From assembly GCA_035772785.1 (NCBI GenBank), contig JAOCPU010000028.1, positions 186,001-250,000 of the forward strand: a DNA stretch of 64,000 nt. Direction: 5' to 3'. Numbering within the stretch: position 1 is the first letter of the stretch; the number at the start of each line of letters is the position of its first letter. This DNA comes from Phlebiopsis flavidoalba (taxonomy: Eukaryota > Basidiomycota > Agaricomycetes > Polyporales > Phanerochaetaceae). Shown here piece by piece: positions 1-10,989 of the stretch. Under the pieces are notes generated by a model that saw nothing but the letters and a program-made list of their open reading frames with translations, had not been told where the DNA came from and made no database searches. The position numbers and the translations under genes are program-made.

Positions 1-1156
1 ACCGTGGCTTGCTTCCACGCGCGGCGGATGTGGCCCAGACGGGGGGCGCCAGTGCGGGGCTGGACTGTGGCACTGGCTTCTGGGTGTGTTGTGGTTGAGA
101 ATCAGCAGACGAATAGCTATGAGAGTGGGTTTGCCCGGCGGCGGGCGGTGGAGGTGCTGGGCGACGCAGTTTGATTACAGTGGCATATAGTGAGTCCTTC
201 AGGGCCAAAGTTGTCATGGGACTTCTCCGTGTGACCTTTTTGTAGTATTTGGTTCTGCGAGTGTAAGTCGAAGGTCACTCAGCGTCTTGCGGGACACAAA
301 GAAACTAACTCCTCGACGTAGAGACCCAAACGTACACTGCCTCGATATCCCACGCACAACTGCACATCGCAAACGTCATCGATCGACATCTCACAATGGG
401 GCACGCCTTCGGCTTCGTATCCTGGGGTGAAACCCACAGTGTGAAATATGACCCTTAGTACTTTACGCCGCGACAGCAGCTCGTGTTGGACATCACTCTC
501 TGTGGTGACTGGTAAGTGCTGCATCCGTGCTTCTACTTCTGCCTAATTAAGCAAACTCATGGATTGTAGGGCCGGTGTTCCCTCGATATACGGGCCAGTC
601 TCAGTGTGGGAGCGCAGGACCCAACGCGGTAGCTGCGTATGTCTTCTTTTCACATTTTCCATTTCCACATCCTTTTAACTCACTTTCCCCGTAGTACATG
701 GATAATGTGGTCGGACCTGGTAGTCCGAAATACGACAATGCCTACTTCGAAATTTCCTAACGTTCGAACCTACACCAACTCAAGTCGACCGTCGTCCCAC
801 CGGCCCAGCCCACAGTGACAACTTCCGGGACCCTCACCATAACTGAGTCTCAGCCGACCAGCTCTAACGAGACGACTCAACCTACCACAGCCGACCCCGA
901 CCCTAGCGGGCGATTCAACAACGGGACCCCGACAGTCCCTGTCAGGGCAATAGCAATACAACTCAGCGGCAGCTGCAGGAGCTTGCAGTGAGCTTCTGGT
1001 TCGTGCTCTTCATCTCTCTTGCACTGCGCGTCGGCCGCCCCTTTGCTTCTGTGACGAACATCTATGTGCGATGGACATTGCTACGAGTCTTCAGACGGAC
1101 TTTTCTCCTCGTGGTTTGCGGCTTTTGGGTACTAACGGTTATTCCTCGATTATGAA
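1..1156 (+). CDS. Glycoside hydrolase family 16 beta-glucanase, 3' part
   Basis: Probable GH16 endo-1,3(4)-beta-glucanase, a secreted or wall-anchored enzyme acting on fungal wall or plant beta-glucan. The C-terminal hallmark FTPRQQLVLDITLCGDW is readable at about 460-511. A GTAAGT donor follows, an acceptor TAG lies near 569, and the next exon starts AGVPSIYGQSQCG with one extra C. After a second intron (about 637-691) comes KYDNAYFEISYVRTYT, the last core strand of the family. A Ser/Thr-rich tail follows. It either stops near 988 or, after a one-base shift, continues into the hydrophobic stretch ELAVSFWFVLFISLALRV, which could be a GPI or membrane anchor. Upstream (100-180) the frame NSYESGFARR matches the middle of GH16 proteins. 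The catalytic ExDxxE motif must lie left of the window. The family call rests on recalled motifs; the exact subfamily is unknown. Confidence 0.72.
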
Positions 1157-1685
1157 TCTTCGGACATTGCTAGACGGCACCCGGCGCCATTTTATTACAT
1201 ACCTGTAATTTCGTGTGATCTGCGCCTGTACGTAGTAGAACCAGTGAATAACCGCCATTCGCCCCCGACTACTCGCGCCGTGTGAGGGATCAGGTGGCGA
1301 CCGTGCAGGGGCACGCAGGGCGTCTCGTGGCGTGCTTTTAACCGTGTCGCGGAAGTTTGTCTGGTTGCAGTTTTGCGATTGGCGACGCTTCGCGAGCTCG
1401 CGCTGCTCGGATCTGCAGGCAATACTGTGCTGATCCTGTCTTTTCTTTTTTCTTCTCCTGCGTACAACACGCGGCCGACGTCGAGGAACATGCGTTGCTA
1501 GCGGTTCTGTTTTCGTCCACCTACCATCTCTCTTTTCGCCCCCCCCACAGTCGAGTCATTCGGCGAGGTCCTCTCTCTGTCGACCACAAAACTCGCGCAC
1601 TCGCCACTCGCTCTCGTCTGCACCCCGCTGCTTGCCTCACCTAACCACCCCGTCCACCCCGACCACCAAAAACAACAAAAGGCCC

Positions 1686-2930
1686 ATGGACGCCTCACCT
1701 GGGGGGACCTTGGCTCCCCCACCACAACATCCCCGCGCCCGTCCGCCGCGCTGCGCGCCGCCAAAGGACGTCGCGTTCGGCAGCGTGAGTCCCGCTCCCC
1801 GCTCGCGCGCCCGCCACGCCCGCACCGCATGCTGAGCCCGCGCCGCGCGCGCCCACCACGCTAGATCGCGGGGATGACGAGCAAGGTGTTTGAGCACCCG
1901 TTCGACCTGCGACCAAGGGTGCGCCTGCAGGCCGCAGGTGCTCGACGCGCGCGCGCCCCCCCCCGCTTTGCGGGCCCGCTCGACTGCCCTCGTGCAGACT
2001 GCCCGCAAGGAGGGGCTGCGTGGGCTCTACCGCGTGAGTGGTCTCTCTTTCTTTGGTGTTGGGGGGTGAGGCTGGATGGGAGCAGGGCCTCCCCGCGCCG
2101 ATTGTGGGTGCCATGGGCAGACGAACGCGTCGCTGTTTCTGTCGTACAACGAGATACAAAATGCCGTGCGTTGGGCGACGGGTATGGCGCGCACGGAGGA
2201 GCTCCCGATGCACAAGCTCGCCGTCGCCGCTGCAGGCGCAGAGCGCAATTACCAGCTTCTTCCTGTGGAGCCCCCCCCCCCCCCCCCTTCTTCTCTCCAC
2301 AGCTTACTCATGTAAACTCAGCACACCCATCGAGCTCGTCAAGTGCAAAATGCAGGTGCAGAAGATGCTCCTCACCCGCCGGACTCGCGAGCGCAGGCAC
2401 ACCACAAAGCTCCCCGGCCCACTCGCACCGTGCTCGCCCGCCCCGGCGTCGTACGCAGCACCGGCCCCCTCCTGCGCGGGCTGTGGCTCGGTCAGGAACG
2501 GGGCAACGCCTCATACCGGACGAAGACAGGGCGCGCTGGAGCGCTCGCGTGGTTTTCGGGTCCAATTAGTCTGTCCATGCGGCTGCTGCTCGCGCGCGAC
2601 CCGGCGGGCGACGGGCGGTGCTCGCCGCGCCCGAGCCCTCTGAGTAGCGAGGCGGCGCTCGGGTTGCCCGCGTCGGTCGCGTGCGTGGCGTATACAACTT
2701 CGTCGCCCATTCCTTCCCGCCCGGACACGGTCAGAGAGCTCGGTCTGCAGGGACGGAGGCCGGAGCTGCGCCCGCACGTGCGCACCATGCTAGCCGTACC
2801 CGTCGTTTGTCGCGACCGGGCGCGGGCGCTTGTACAAGGAGCAGGGCACCTCCGGGCGGGTAGTATCCCGGTCCTGTTGGCATTAACGGTCGGCACTGGG
2901 CAGTGCCAGAGTTAGTGCGATGATAATTTC
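1686..2930 (+). CDS. Mitochondrial ornithine carrier (mitochondrial carrier family)
   Basis: Inner mitochondrial membrane antiporter exchanging ornithine between matrix and cytosol for arginine synthesis (Arg11/ORT1 type). Exon 1 starts at the ATG at 1686 and ends KDVAFGS before a GTGAGT donor. The next exon carries KVFEHPFDL followed by KVRLQ, the first carrier signature (P-x-D/E-x-x-K/R). RFAGPLDC, LVQTARKEGLRGLYRG, GLPAPIVGAM and NASLFLSYNEIQNAVRW then read in successive frames. An intron with a 17-C tract separates AITSFFL from TPIELVKCKMQVQ, the second signature. Later pieces include LRGLWLGQ and YNFV, and a degraded third signature near 2700-2760. The frame shifts at least five times through 1-2 base insertions. 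This could be a pseudogene, but the same kind of damage affects housekeeping genes nearby, so sequence error is more likely. The 3' end is approximate. Confidence 0.85.
2271..2287. repeat. C17 homopolymer in an intron
   Basis: An uninterrupted run of 17 C lies in the polypyrimidine region of the ornithine carrier intron that joins AITSFFL to TPIELVK. The length of such a run is unreliable in most sequencing chemistries. Confidence 0.9.
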
Positions 2931-2939
2931 ATGATCTGA

Positions 2940-3640
2940 CGGATGCGCGGTTTGAATAGCAGGTTCGGCCTAATGTCTATGGCGTTGTGCTGACAGAGGA
3001 CATCGCGTTTTGGGTGGAGATTGTAGCTATATTCCTGTATTAATGCTAGATAGGTGCGTAACGATATGGCGTAGATAGACATGAATGGCTGGAGACTCTG
3101 GACGAAGGCATGTCTGCCATGAAAAAAAGACTATTATTGCCTTCTTTTTTGCCCCTCCGCGAGGACCTTGTCCTACTTCGCCGACATACTTGTCGCTAAA
3201 GATTTTTTGTAGCTGTTGCGGGACGTTGAGGACTTGTCGTTGTATGGACTGCATGGTACAGGCACCTCGTCCAATTCCTCCGAATTCGCTTCTTGAAACC
3301 CTCCCTTGTTTGATCGCTGTCTGGTAGGTAGGTTTTACAGTATATGCACGCGTGCATCCTCCGCATGGCGGGTGTGCTGTTGTAGGCTAGTTGTCTGGCG
3401 GAGCTGCGAAGGTAGGTTCTACCCCAAATAGTATTACGAGTCTAGTCCTGCACGACGCAAGAATGCATACTTCCCCCCCCCCCCGGTGTTACTCGGTTTA
3501 TCCTAATCGGTCCGCTGGTCAATCTTTTTTGTGGAATCTACATACCACAGGAAGTGTGGCATCCTTAATATCCGCGCTTCTGCCTCTCCACCCCGCTTTC
3601 AAAGGTCTGATTAGCCCAAGGGTGGTGAGCAAAAAAAGCA
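2940..3640. other. Intergenic stretch, nothing recognised
   Basis: AT-richer than the flanking coding DNA, with short homopolymers, including a C run near 3475-3484. No reading frame with recognisable protein similarity was found on either strand. It probably holds the 3' ends of the carrier gene and of the minus-strand frame at 3650-4140. Confidence 0.5.
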
Positions 3641-3649
3641 CATAGATAG

Positions 3650-4140
3650 ATGGACAACGACGCACATGCTCTTTCAAACACAGTCACAATAAGAGTGTTG
3701 CACCCTTCCGAACTCCAACGGTAGCGACCCTCCTCGAGCTTCACCTTCCCATCGTGGCCCGCCAGGACGTGACCCTTTTGTCACCGGCGCAAGCATATCC
3801 GGTCGTGACGCGCCCACTCGCGGCGTGCGTCGAGCGCCGCAAGGTCCTTGCTGTACTTTCTCAACGGCGGCCTTCATGCCGTCCTCCGCCTTGAAGTAGA
3901 CGTTCGCCCGCGCTGATGCGCCTGCGAGCCGGGCACGAGCGTGTCCGTCTGCACCTTCAACGGGGTCGGCGTCGCGGTCATGGCTCTTCTTCCTTCTATG
4001 TGAGACACGCGCGGGACACCGCCCAGCAGCGACGCAGTTGGAGTGAGGCATGGCCCCCTTGTGAGGGGCGGGCGTCCGCTGAGACGGAGGCTGGCGCGAG
4101 GTGCGGGACGCGGCGGTGCGCGCGAGAGACAGAGACATGG
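3650..4140 (-). CDS. Hypothetical protein, frame-broken
   Basis: On the minus strand, after a possible start near 3980, coding-like pieces read TPLKVQTDTLVPGSQ, YFKAEDGMKAAVEK, KDLAALDARREWARHDRI and GHDGKVKLEEGRYRWSS. The last runs on to a stop near 3640. The pieces occupy three frames and need about three one-base shifts to join. The middle part is charged and could be helical. I do not recognise the family. High GC and collinear amino-acid-like composition support a real gene, but nothing else does. Confidence 0.35.
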
Positions 4141-4552
4141 GTTTCCGTGTGCGGCGCAGTTGGCGCTTGCGCGCGAGAGGAAATCAGAGGGTCACGTGAT
4201 AGCGCGCGTGGGGTTTTTGTTTAGCGCGTCTAGCCGGCACTCTGAAGTTTGCAGGAAACTCTCTTGACGCGTATTCCCACTAGCACTTTCTGTGGAATTC
4301 AGGAGGAACCCTTTACACAGACCTAGCTCTAGTCAGCTGGATTGTATGGGCGCATTGTCTACTCCAACGTCCCTCAATCTTATCTCACACAACCTAAGCT
4401 CACGCGAGTGAACGCGCCTCTCACACTTGGCTACCTTGCCCTCACCGGCCCGACATGTTCTCTCGAGCTATAAGTTTCTGGAGGGTCGGCTGGATTAGCT
4501 AGCTTCATCTATCGCACAGCTTTCCCCCATCTTTCCTCATTCGACCACGACC

Positions 4553-6487
4553 ATGTCTTCCAAGGCGCTACCACACCGCTTTTTGACGAGCTCCCCAAGT
4601 TCCACCCAGTACAACATGGTTGTGCCTGGGGCGTAATGGGCGACGACGATGATTTGGGGACAGTATGATCTACTCACTGAGGAAGGTAAGTAGCCGAAGC
4701 CGCGTGAAAGAACATCAGGGTATTTTATACGGTGACCCCCTGAGAGTTTCTGGTTCACATTTTTCCGCAGAACAGGCAATCCTTTTGAAGGGCCTCATCG
4801 TTTGTGAGTTCTATTCGACTTTCACTACTGCCCGAGTTTCTAACACATTAAAAGGACCGCTCAACTTTCCAGGCAAAGTGAGAACGCAGATCACATCTTG
4901 ATGGCTGAGGGATCTTCTGACGGAATCCTTGGACAAAGCCTTCTTCCGTCGGCAACCTCCAATTCACAACCAGTGAAGACAAATGAAGGAGACCCCGAGC
5001 TAGCAACGACGACATACTCTTTGACCATTGTATGATTTTTCAATTCATTTTGAATATGATCACCAGACCGCTAACTAAGACTGTCGCAGAAACACTCAAT
5101 CATCCACTCAGTGGGACGGCTTGCGACATTTTCGGTGTGGGCTAGGCGGAGATACAACAAATTCTACAGACAAGTCCATCGTTTTCCGGACTGTGTTTCC
5201 AGCCTAAACTGATTTTCGGGGTACCCGACTGGAGCACAAACTCCTGCGAAAGCGTGACTCCAGATCTCTAGCGAAGCTGACTCAGAAACGCGAACCGAAA
5301 TTTTCGCGCGGCCGCGCGTGCCATTTCTTCATAATGACTGATACCCGAGGAACTTGTCAAGCACAAGCACAAAATCAAACTTATCGGCATCCACAGTATG
5401 TATCACTCCTCCCTCATATTTTATCATCCGCTCACTCTAGAATGCAGACTGGGCCCAACGTGGTATCAGCGGTCGCGCGGCGTGCTACTCGACCTCGTCA
5501 ACTTCTTCACAGGAAGGCAGGAACAAAGCCCGCTGCCGTACGATCCCATGGACTAAACGCACGGGCTTCTCGGTCGGGGACCTCGAGGCGTGCGCCGCCC
5601 AAGCAGGGACGTGTGACGTTTTAAGCAGGGTGACATTCTAAGATTCTCATCCGTCACGGCGGGTATCACCCAGAAAGTGGTACTCGGGTGAGCCGCGCGG
5701 AACGAGAGTCGTCGTTGTGTGAGAACCGGAAGCTTTGTGAGTTGTTTTTTGCCGTCGTGACATCTGTGTTGACACGTGTTTAGTGCTGGGATAGAGCAGT
5801 CGGAGAATATGAAGCGGTTCCCTCTGGTCAGCAGTATTGAAGGAATATCAGTCGCATATTAATTCATACTGGCGATGAGCAGGAACAACCATTTTGCAGC
5901 TGTGGCATCTGACCAACCTGCGTTGGAGGTGTAGGTGCCTCTGCCAAGTATCAGACGCACTGCTCACCGGTCATGCTATCGCTTCCATTTTCCTCCTATC
6001 AGCTAATCTGACGGAAGGGCCGCATCTCCACATGCACCAAAGTACGTCACTCCTCTCTCGCTTATGGATTCTTTGCGCTTACCAATATATTCAGACGATT
6101 CTCGGGTGAGCAATCTTCACATTGTCTACCCCGCCTCGCTGACCAGTATCCCAGCTTATTCGGCATGCCGATCGGTACGCTTTGCTCCTCTCGGAAACGA
6201 CGATCCACTCATCCCCTGCGGCAGGCGAGTTCTTTGATCTCGAGAAGCTTTCACAGGGTTGTTGCCCAGCAGAATAGGTACACGTTCTTTCTTCACCTCC
6301 TGGCCATTGAATGTGTATGTTCCTCGTGCTTTCTGGGCGGGGAGACTAGCTGACGTTTCGGGTACGTGACCAGGCTGGGCGCGTGCGTGGCGAGCCCTCC
6401 GAACGCTGCGGTGAGTGCTAATGCTAGCGTGGGTAGTTTCCTGAGGACGACGTTGATTTGTGTGTGAACTATTAGGCGTATCTATGA
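4553..6487 (+). CDS. Cyclase-family protein (PF04199, kynurenine formamidase-like fold)
   Basis: Member of the putative cyclase family, metal-dependent hydrolases related to arylformamidase; the substrate is unknown. The start ATG lies at 4553 after a pyrimidine-rich leader. One base after the start, the frame reads DELPKFHPVQHGCAWGVMGD and then LLTEE. Later exons give LNFPGK, then SSTQWDGLRHF at about 5094-5130, GRGVLLDLVNFFTG, LPYDPM and DLEACAAQAG (5455-5620), GDILRFS, MKRFL, NNHFAAVASDQPALEV (5885-5930), HLHMHQ, TILG, LFGMPIG, FFDLEKLSQ, FFTSWPLNVY and CVASPPNAA. A final exon gives AYL and stop at 6487, which matches the normal family C-terminus. At least seven short introns and several one-base shifts are present. 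In the metal-site region the usual G-T-H-x-D is S-T-Q-W-D, discussed in the findings. Confidence 0.85.
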
Positions 6488-6689
6488 ATAGCAGGGAAAG
6501 GAAGTCGTCGAAGTCGACCTGTACTAGTATCACCGATTTCTGCTGTGGCTTTGGCTTTGGCTATGCTCAAGAGCGCATTTATGACATATGATTAGCTCAA
6601 ACCACTTTCGCAGTGATTTCAAGTCGATGAGTAAAAGGCGACGGTCGCGACTCGAATACCACAACCTGCCATCATATCACCGTTTCGCT

Positions 6690-7700
6690 GCCTCCAAAAA
6701 CAATCTCGACTTTGAGCTCGTTGCTCCCCAGTTTTGCCTCTTGTGCCACGACGTAGTCAACACAGAAAGAGTCTGGCAGAGCGCCTCTCTCGCTTTCACT
6801 TGCTGGGTCGGCACCGACAACGTAGCAGGCGCGCAGGAAGCACACTACCAAGAAAGGCAAGTGGCTGACTACTTTTGGACCGGCAGGTCTGCCGCTGAGG
6901 CTGGCTTCGGGGGTACCATAAAACGAACCAAGCATGCTGCCAACCCCCTCACTCTCCCTCTCTCACTCACATCACCCACCACCAACGACAACTCCCTCAA
7001 GCAGCGGCCGAATCCCGCCTCGACGCGACCCAAGACGACGATGGCGCCGCCCGCACGAGGAACCCGCACCGGCCAGCCACACCCAACCAACGCGCAATGA
7101 CCGACAGAGGGAGAGCCCCCGTGAATTCGGCCGCTCTCCGTCGGTCAGCACGCTCGCTGGGGAAAGAACCCGCTTGTAGTGGGATTACGGTGACACTGGC
7201 CAGCTTGGGACCGCCCTTTCCGAAGGGGGGTTTGTAGTGCTCACCAAGTCAGGCCGGTGGCCGTCCAGTCCGCGCGTCAGGCTTGGTCGGGCGGTGTTCG
7301 TGATGTTTCTCCACCATGCTCGTGCGGTGCTGGGTCAAGGATTGAAGCCTAGTCTTGGGGTGCGTGCCGGTCACTCTCTGTGTTGCCAGTACTGACGATC
7401 TTGATACATCATTTAGTCGCTTCAAGCTCACTGTGTCGAGGATAAAGATGAGTTGGCTTTCGTATGTAATCCATGTGCCGATATGCTGACAGACCTATGT
7501 CCAGAGAAGGTGTTGCGGTAAGAAGGTGCCTTGCGCCCTGACCTGTCTGTAACTCAAGGTGAGTCCATTTGTTTAGACGACGACGGTGTCTTGTCTACGA
7601 TCGGGTGTGGCTACAGTGTCCCACTTTCTGTTGTCTAGGACTGTATAATACTTCTGTCAGAGTGCCTGCATGTAGCACTCTCGTCGTAGCTTGTGTCCGA
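6690..7700 (+). repeat. Direct duplication, copy 1 (truncated)
   Basis: This block is collinear with 8080-9450. Shared landmarks are GTAGCAGGCGCGCAGGAAGC near 6820, GAGGCTGGCTTCGGGGG near 6898, a near-identical stretch from about 7098 to 7445, GATAAAGATGAGTTG at 7441 and TGTATAATACTTCTGTCA near 7640. Relative to copy 2 it lacks about 300 bases between 6985 and 7030, which removes the equivalent of the first exon and intron of the frame at 8168-8773. The homologous C-terminal frame survives at 6934-7179, ending ESPREFGRSPSVSTLAGERT. A 170-codon frame (6588-7100) overlaps it in another phase and is probably fortuitous. Confidence 0.85.
7109..7152. repeat. Imperfect hairpin in duplication copy 1
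   Basis: GACCGACAGAGGGAGAGC is followed after a short loop by GCTCTCCGTCGGTC, which can pair back on it with a bulge. The same hairpin occurs in copy 2 near 8693-8740. It lies inside the shared coding-like frame, so it may only reflect codon composition. Confidence 0.5.
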
Positions 7701-8079
7701 CGCCGTGAGCTTGCTTCTACATGGCGTCGGCACAACACAAACGACCTCAGATTGAACTTGCTGTAGTATCAGCAGACATTACCAAACAAATTATACTACC
7801 CTACTTATTCTACTGCAATACGACGCCTCCCGTTTTTCTCAGTTCCATTGAACATCGAGTGAGTGCTCTTGTGAGCCGTGAGATACAACTTGGGATCCCG
7901 GGTTGTGATGTAGAATACGAAAAATCTCCGAGCTCCGTTCGAACATCCAAGAAGTATAACAGCTGAGGATGTGGTAAGATGAGTTTGCATTTCCTGGACT
8001 CGATATGCTCTTGAGCTTGGTTCGCGATATTGTTTTTGCTTACGAGGTGTCGCGACCAGCATTCGAAGGGGCCAAATCC

Positions 8080-9450
8080 AACCCCGCTCTTCAGCTGGCT
8101 GGGGCGATATCCGATGACGTAGCAGACGCAGGAAGCACACTCACACGAAAGGCAATTGTCGTGTTGAATGTCTACTTTGAGACCGGCGTCTGCCGTGGAG
8201 GCTGGCTTCGGGGGCACCATAAAACGAACCAGACTGCCCGCAAACCCCCTTCATTCACTCCTCTCACTCGCTCACCCACCTTCTCCCCCCCTCAGGCTTC
8301 AACCGCCAAACATTCTCGCAACAGCAGCAACGACGCCTCGGCGCTCTCAAGGCGCGTCGACAAACCACCCTCCAGCATCAAGACCTTTCCACTGCTCGCG
8401 CAACGCTACTCGACTCGGTCATCCCTGCGTCGCAACCACGCTCCCCCTCCCGCTGGACATCGATACCTGGTAAAGTATCTCACCTCTACAAACCACAAGT
8501 TTCGTTACTGATACAATTAGTTTCGAGTCCGGCTACTCGTCGCCGACGAGCCCCCCAAGTCGCGGCCGTCGCCCGCCATCGCCGCGGGTGACCCACCCCG
8601 CGCGGGCGCCGGCCCTCGACACGACCCAAGACAGCGACGGCTCCCACCCGCACGAGGACCCCGCCCCGGCCAGCCTCACCACCAACGCGCATGACCGACA
8701 GAGGGAGAGCCCCCGCGAATGCGCCCGCTCTCCGTCGGTCAGCACGCTCGCTGGGGAAAGAACCCGCTTGTAGTGGGATTACGGTGACACTGGCCAGCTT
8801 GGGACCGCCCTTTCCGAAGGGGGGTTTGTAGTGCTCACCAAGTCAGGCCGGCGGCGTCCAGTCCGCGCGTCAGGCATGGTCGGGCGGTGTTTGTGATGTT
8901 GTTCCACCATGCTCGTGCGGTGTTGGGGAAAGCATTGGAGCCTAGTCTTGGGGTACGTGTCAGTTTTTTTCTGTGGCTGCCAGTACTGGATGATCTTGTC
9001 GCATCATTTAGTCGCTTCAAGCCGGATGTGTTGGGGATAAAGATGAGTTGCTGCTTTTGTTTGCCATCCATGCGCAGATATGCTGACTAGCCTATATCTA
9101 GGGGATAATCTGCGACGTGAGGATGCCTTGCGACGGTCGGCGTCGGGGTTTTGTGACCAACGGTTACAACTCACCTCTTCCTCACATATCCGTTGGTAAT
9201 CAATTGAAGGTGAGACATCTTTTCGTTGGTCGTGTATCCTGTCGATGTCGGTGTTCGGGCCCCGCTACATTCCGTTTCCATGCATGTTCTTCCAAGTGTT
9301 GTATAATTCTCCTATCAAAGTGTTCGGCGCATGCGGCGGCCGCACTCCAGTGATGCCGTGTACTGTACTGCAAAACCTTTCCTTCCATCTTGCTCAATTT
9401 CATGTTGTTGTGAAAGCGGGCAGTGCCAGTCCTTCGTTTGCTGTGTAGGG
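8080..9450 (+). repeat. Direct duplication, copy 2 (longer)
   Basis: Longer partner of 6690-7700 in the same orientation, about 1.5 kb downstream. Identity is highest from about 8690 to 9050, including the end of the frame, a TAG stop and some 250 bases after it, and fades towards both edges. Both copies have CACCATAAAACGAACC (near 8215 and 6913), which resembles a TATA-type core promoter element. No long terminal repeats, reverse transcriptase or transposase were seen, so segmental gene duplication fits better than a transposon. Confidence 0.85.
8168..8773 (+). CDS. Hypothetical Ser/Pro-rich protein in duplicated block
   Basis: An ATG at 8168 opens a frame that reaches a GTAAAG donor at 8470. 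The acceptor TTAG at 8517-8520 joins the next exon in the same frame (codon split 2+1), giving about 184 residues with the stop at 8773. The product is low complexity: VEAGFGGTIKRTRLPANPL, then Ser/Thr/Pro-rich sequence, then SGYSSPTSPPSRGRRPPSP and a C-terminus ESPRECARSPSVSTLAGERT. That C-terminus is almost unchanged in copy 1. A Gln-rich stretch in another frame (SQQQQRRLGALKARRQ, near 8320) could instead be the true first exon. No domain is recognised. Confidence 0.4.
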
Positions 9451-9479
9451 TCTGGGCTTCAAGTTAAGATAACGAGCGA

Positions 9480-10980
9480 ATAAAGAGTAATATTCGAATT
9501 CTGTTGATACATGCATACATCCAAGAGAAATGTCCCGAGTTTAGAACGAATAAAATTTGGCATTTGTTTTCGTACAACGGCGATGACGAAGGCGGGGGGC
9601 AGCATGGGCAATGCACCAAAAGCGCGGCCGGGTGATTAGTCTAGGTGACACGCCAGTGGCATTCAGACATGGGTGTATCGTACAAACTACCACACCAAAA
9701 ATCCACCAACGCACGTCAGCAAAGAGCAGGAACTAAGCGCACCTCCTCGTATGGCCTGCGAGGGCGGATCTCCATTTGCGACGGCAGGCTGTCCCTGGGG
9801 AGCTCAGTCACGGACGGGTCGTAAGCGCAGCGATCTGCCCGCGGTGGTTCATTCCAGCCCTACGGTCGGGCTCGGGTAGTGCGCGAGGTCGTCCGGGTTC
9901 TCGCCTGTGCGCAGCGGCGCGACACGATGTACTGTGTCCCCCGCGCCAGGCAGACCGCGGCGACGCGGGCGAGTGGCGACGGACGATGCGACGGCGCAAG
10001 GTGCATAGATAAAGGTTGGTTGGTCGCCCCGCCAGTTTTCCAGTTACCCGTAGTAAGCCTGTGGGGGGCCACTGTTCGGCCGCGGCGGGTTCCTGGACTG
10101 GCTCGGTCTCGAATCTCTTTCCGGATCTTCGGCGGTTTGTTGTCTTTGTGGCTGCTGTTAGTGGGTATTGTGGGAAGTGTGTGTGCGATGTGTGATGGGT
10201 GCATTGTGTAGGGTAGACGGGGGAGGCGGAGCTGTGCTGGGTGCCTATGCGCGAGGCATGACCCGGAGGTTGCAAGCGGCTGCGAAGAGGAAGAGTTGTT
10301 CATACTGCGACTGTCGTGCGTCTGCGATGGTGTGTCTTCTTGGCTCATCGCGGCTGCGGAGGCAGAAGACATCCCAAACGAAGAGGAGGCATCGGGATGC
10401 GGCGGTAAATGGGTGTTTCTCGCAGCACACTAAGGCCACGCGAAGAAGGGGAGGGTGTCCCGGGATGAGGGCACCGTGCGATTGGGGGACGGCATGGGTG
10501 GGTGCGACATTCTGTGGTGAGGGCATGGGGTGGTATGACGGGCGGTTCCCCGCCGAGGGGGTCGAGCGTAGGGTATGGTGCGACTCCGCGCCACAGACGT
10601 TGGGGTCCTCGTGGAGCCCTCGGGCTCTGCTCGTATGCGTAGACAGGCGGAAGCGACCGGCGAGGCGGCTCTTCGACACCGAAGATATGCACGCACGAGA
10701 GATGAAACAGGGGAGCGCTCCTCTGGTATGCCGGGAATGGTGCCCGGAGGTGATTGTTGAATGAGCTTGAAATGACCGAGGGTATGTTGTGACTTCTCCC
10801 AAGGTCGCGCGGACTCGCCCTTTGTATTCGGAAGGAGTCGGGACTCCTACGATGAGAAGGCTAAGAAGTCCAGCGGGCTCGTCAGGAAAACGTCGTTAGG
10901 AAGACGCTAGAGGTAGTAGATGTGGGCGGTGTGGGTGTCCACAGTCAGCTTAGACATCGCACTGGATATCGATGCGAGTG
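9480..10980. other. No supported gene
   Basis: The stretch contains GC-rich open frames on both strands between 9670 and 10800. The longest is 198 codons at 10168-10764 (+), opposed by a 185-codon minus frame. None resembles a known family and they overlap each other, as expected for GC-rich DNA. GAATAAAGAGTAATATTCG near 9477 could be polyadenylation-related sequence of the duplicated block. Confidence 0.4.
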
Positions 10981-10989
10981 AAGATTCCC

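Noticed and set aside
1695..2300. 201-codon minus-strand frame overlapping the ornithine carrier
   Set aside because: It lies antisense to exons with clear carrier motifs on the plus strand, is Arg/Ala/Gly-rich as expected for GC-rich antisense, and has no domain.
6588..7100. 170-codon plus-strand frame through duplication copy 1
   Set aside because: Its phase differs from the frame conserved between both copies, and its N-terminal part has no counterpart in copy 2.
10168..10802. Opposed frames of 198 (+) and 185 (-) codons
   Set aside because: They overlap almost fully, have no recognisable motif and no convincing introns or start context. GC composition alone can produce them.
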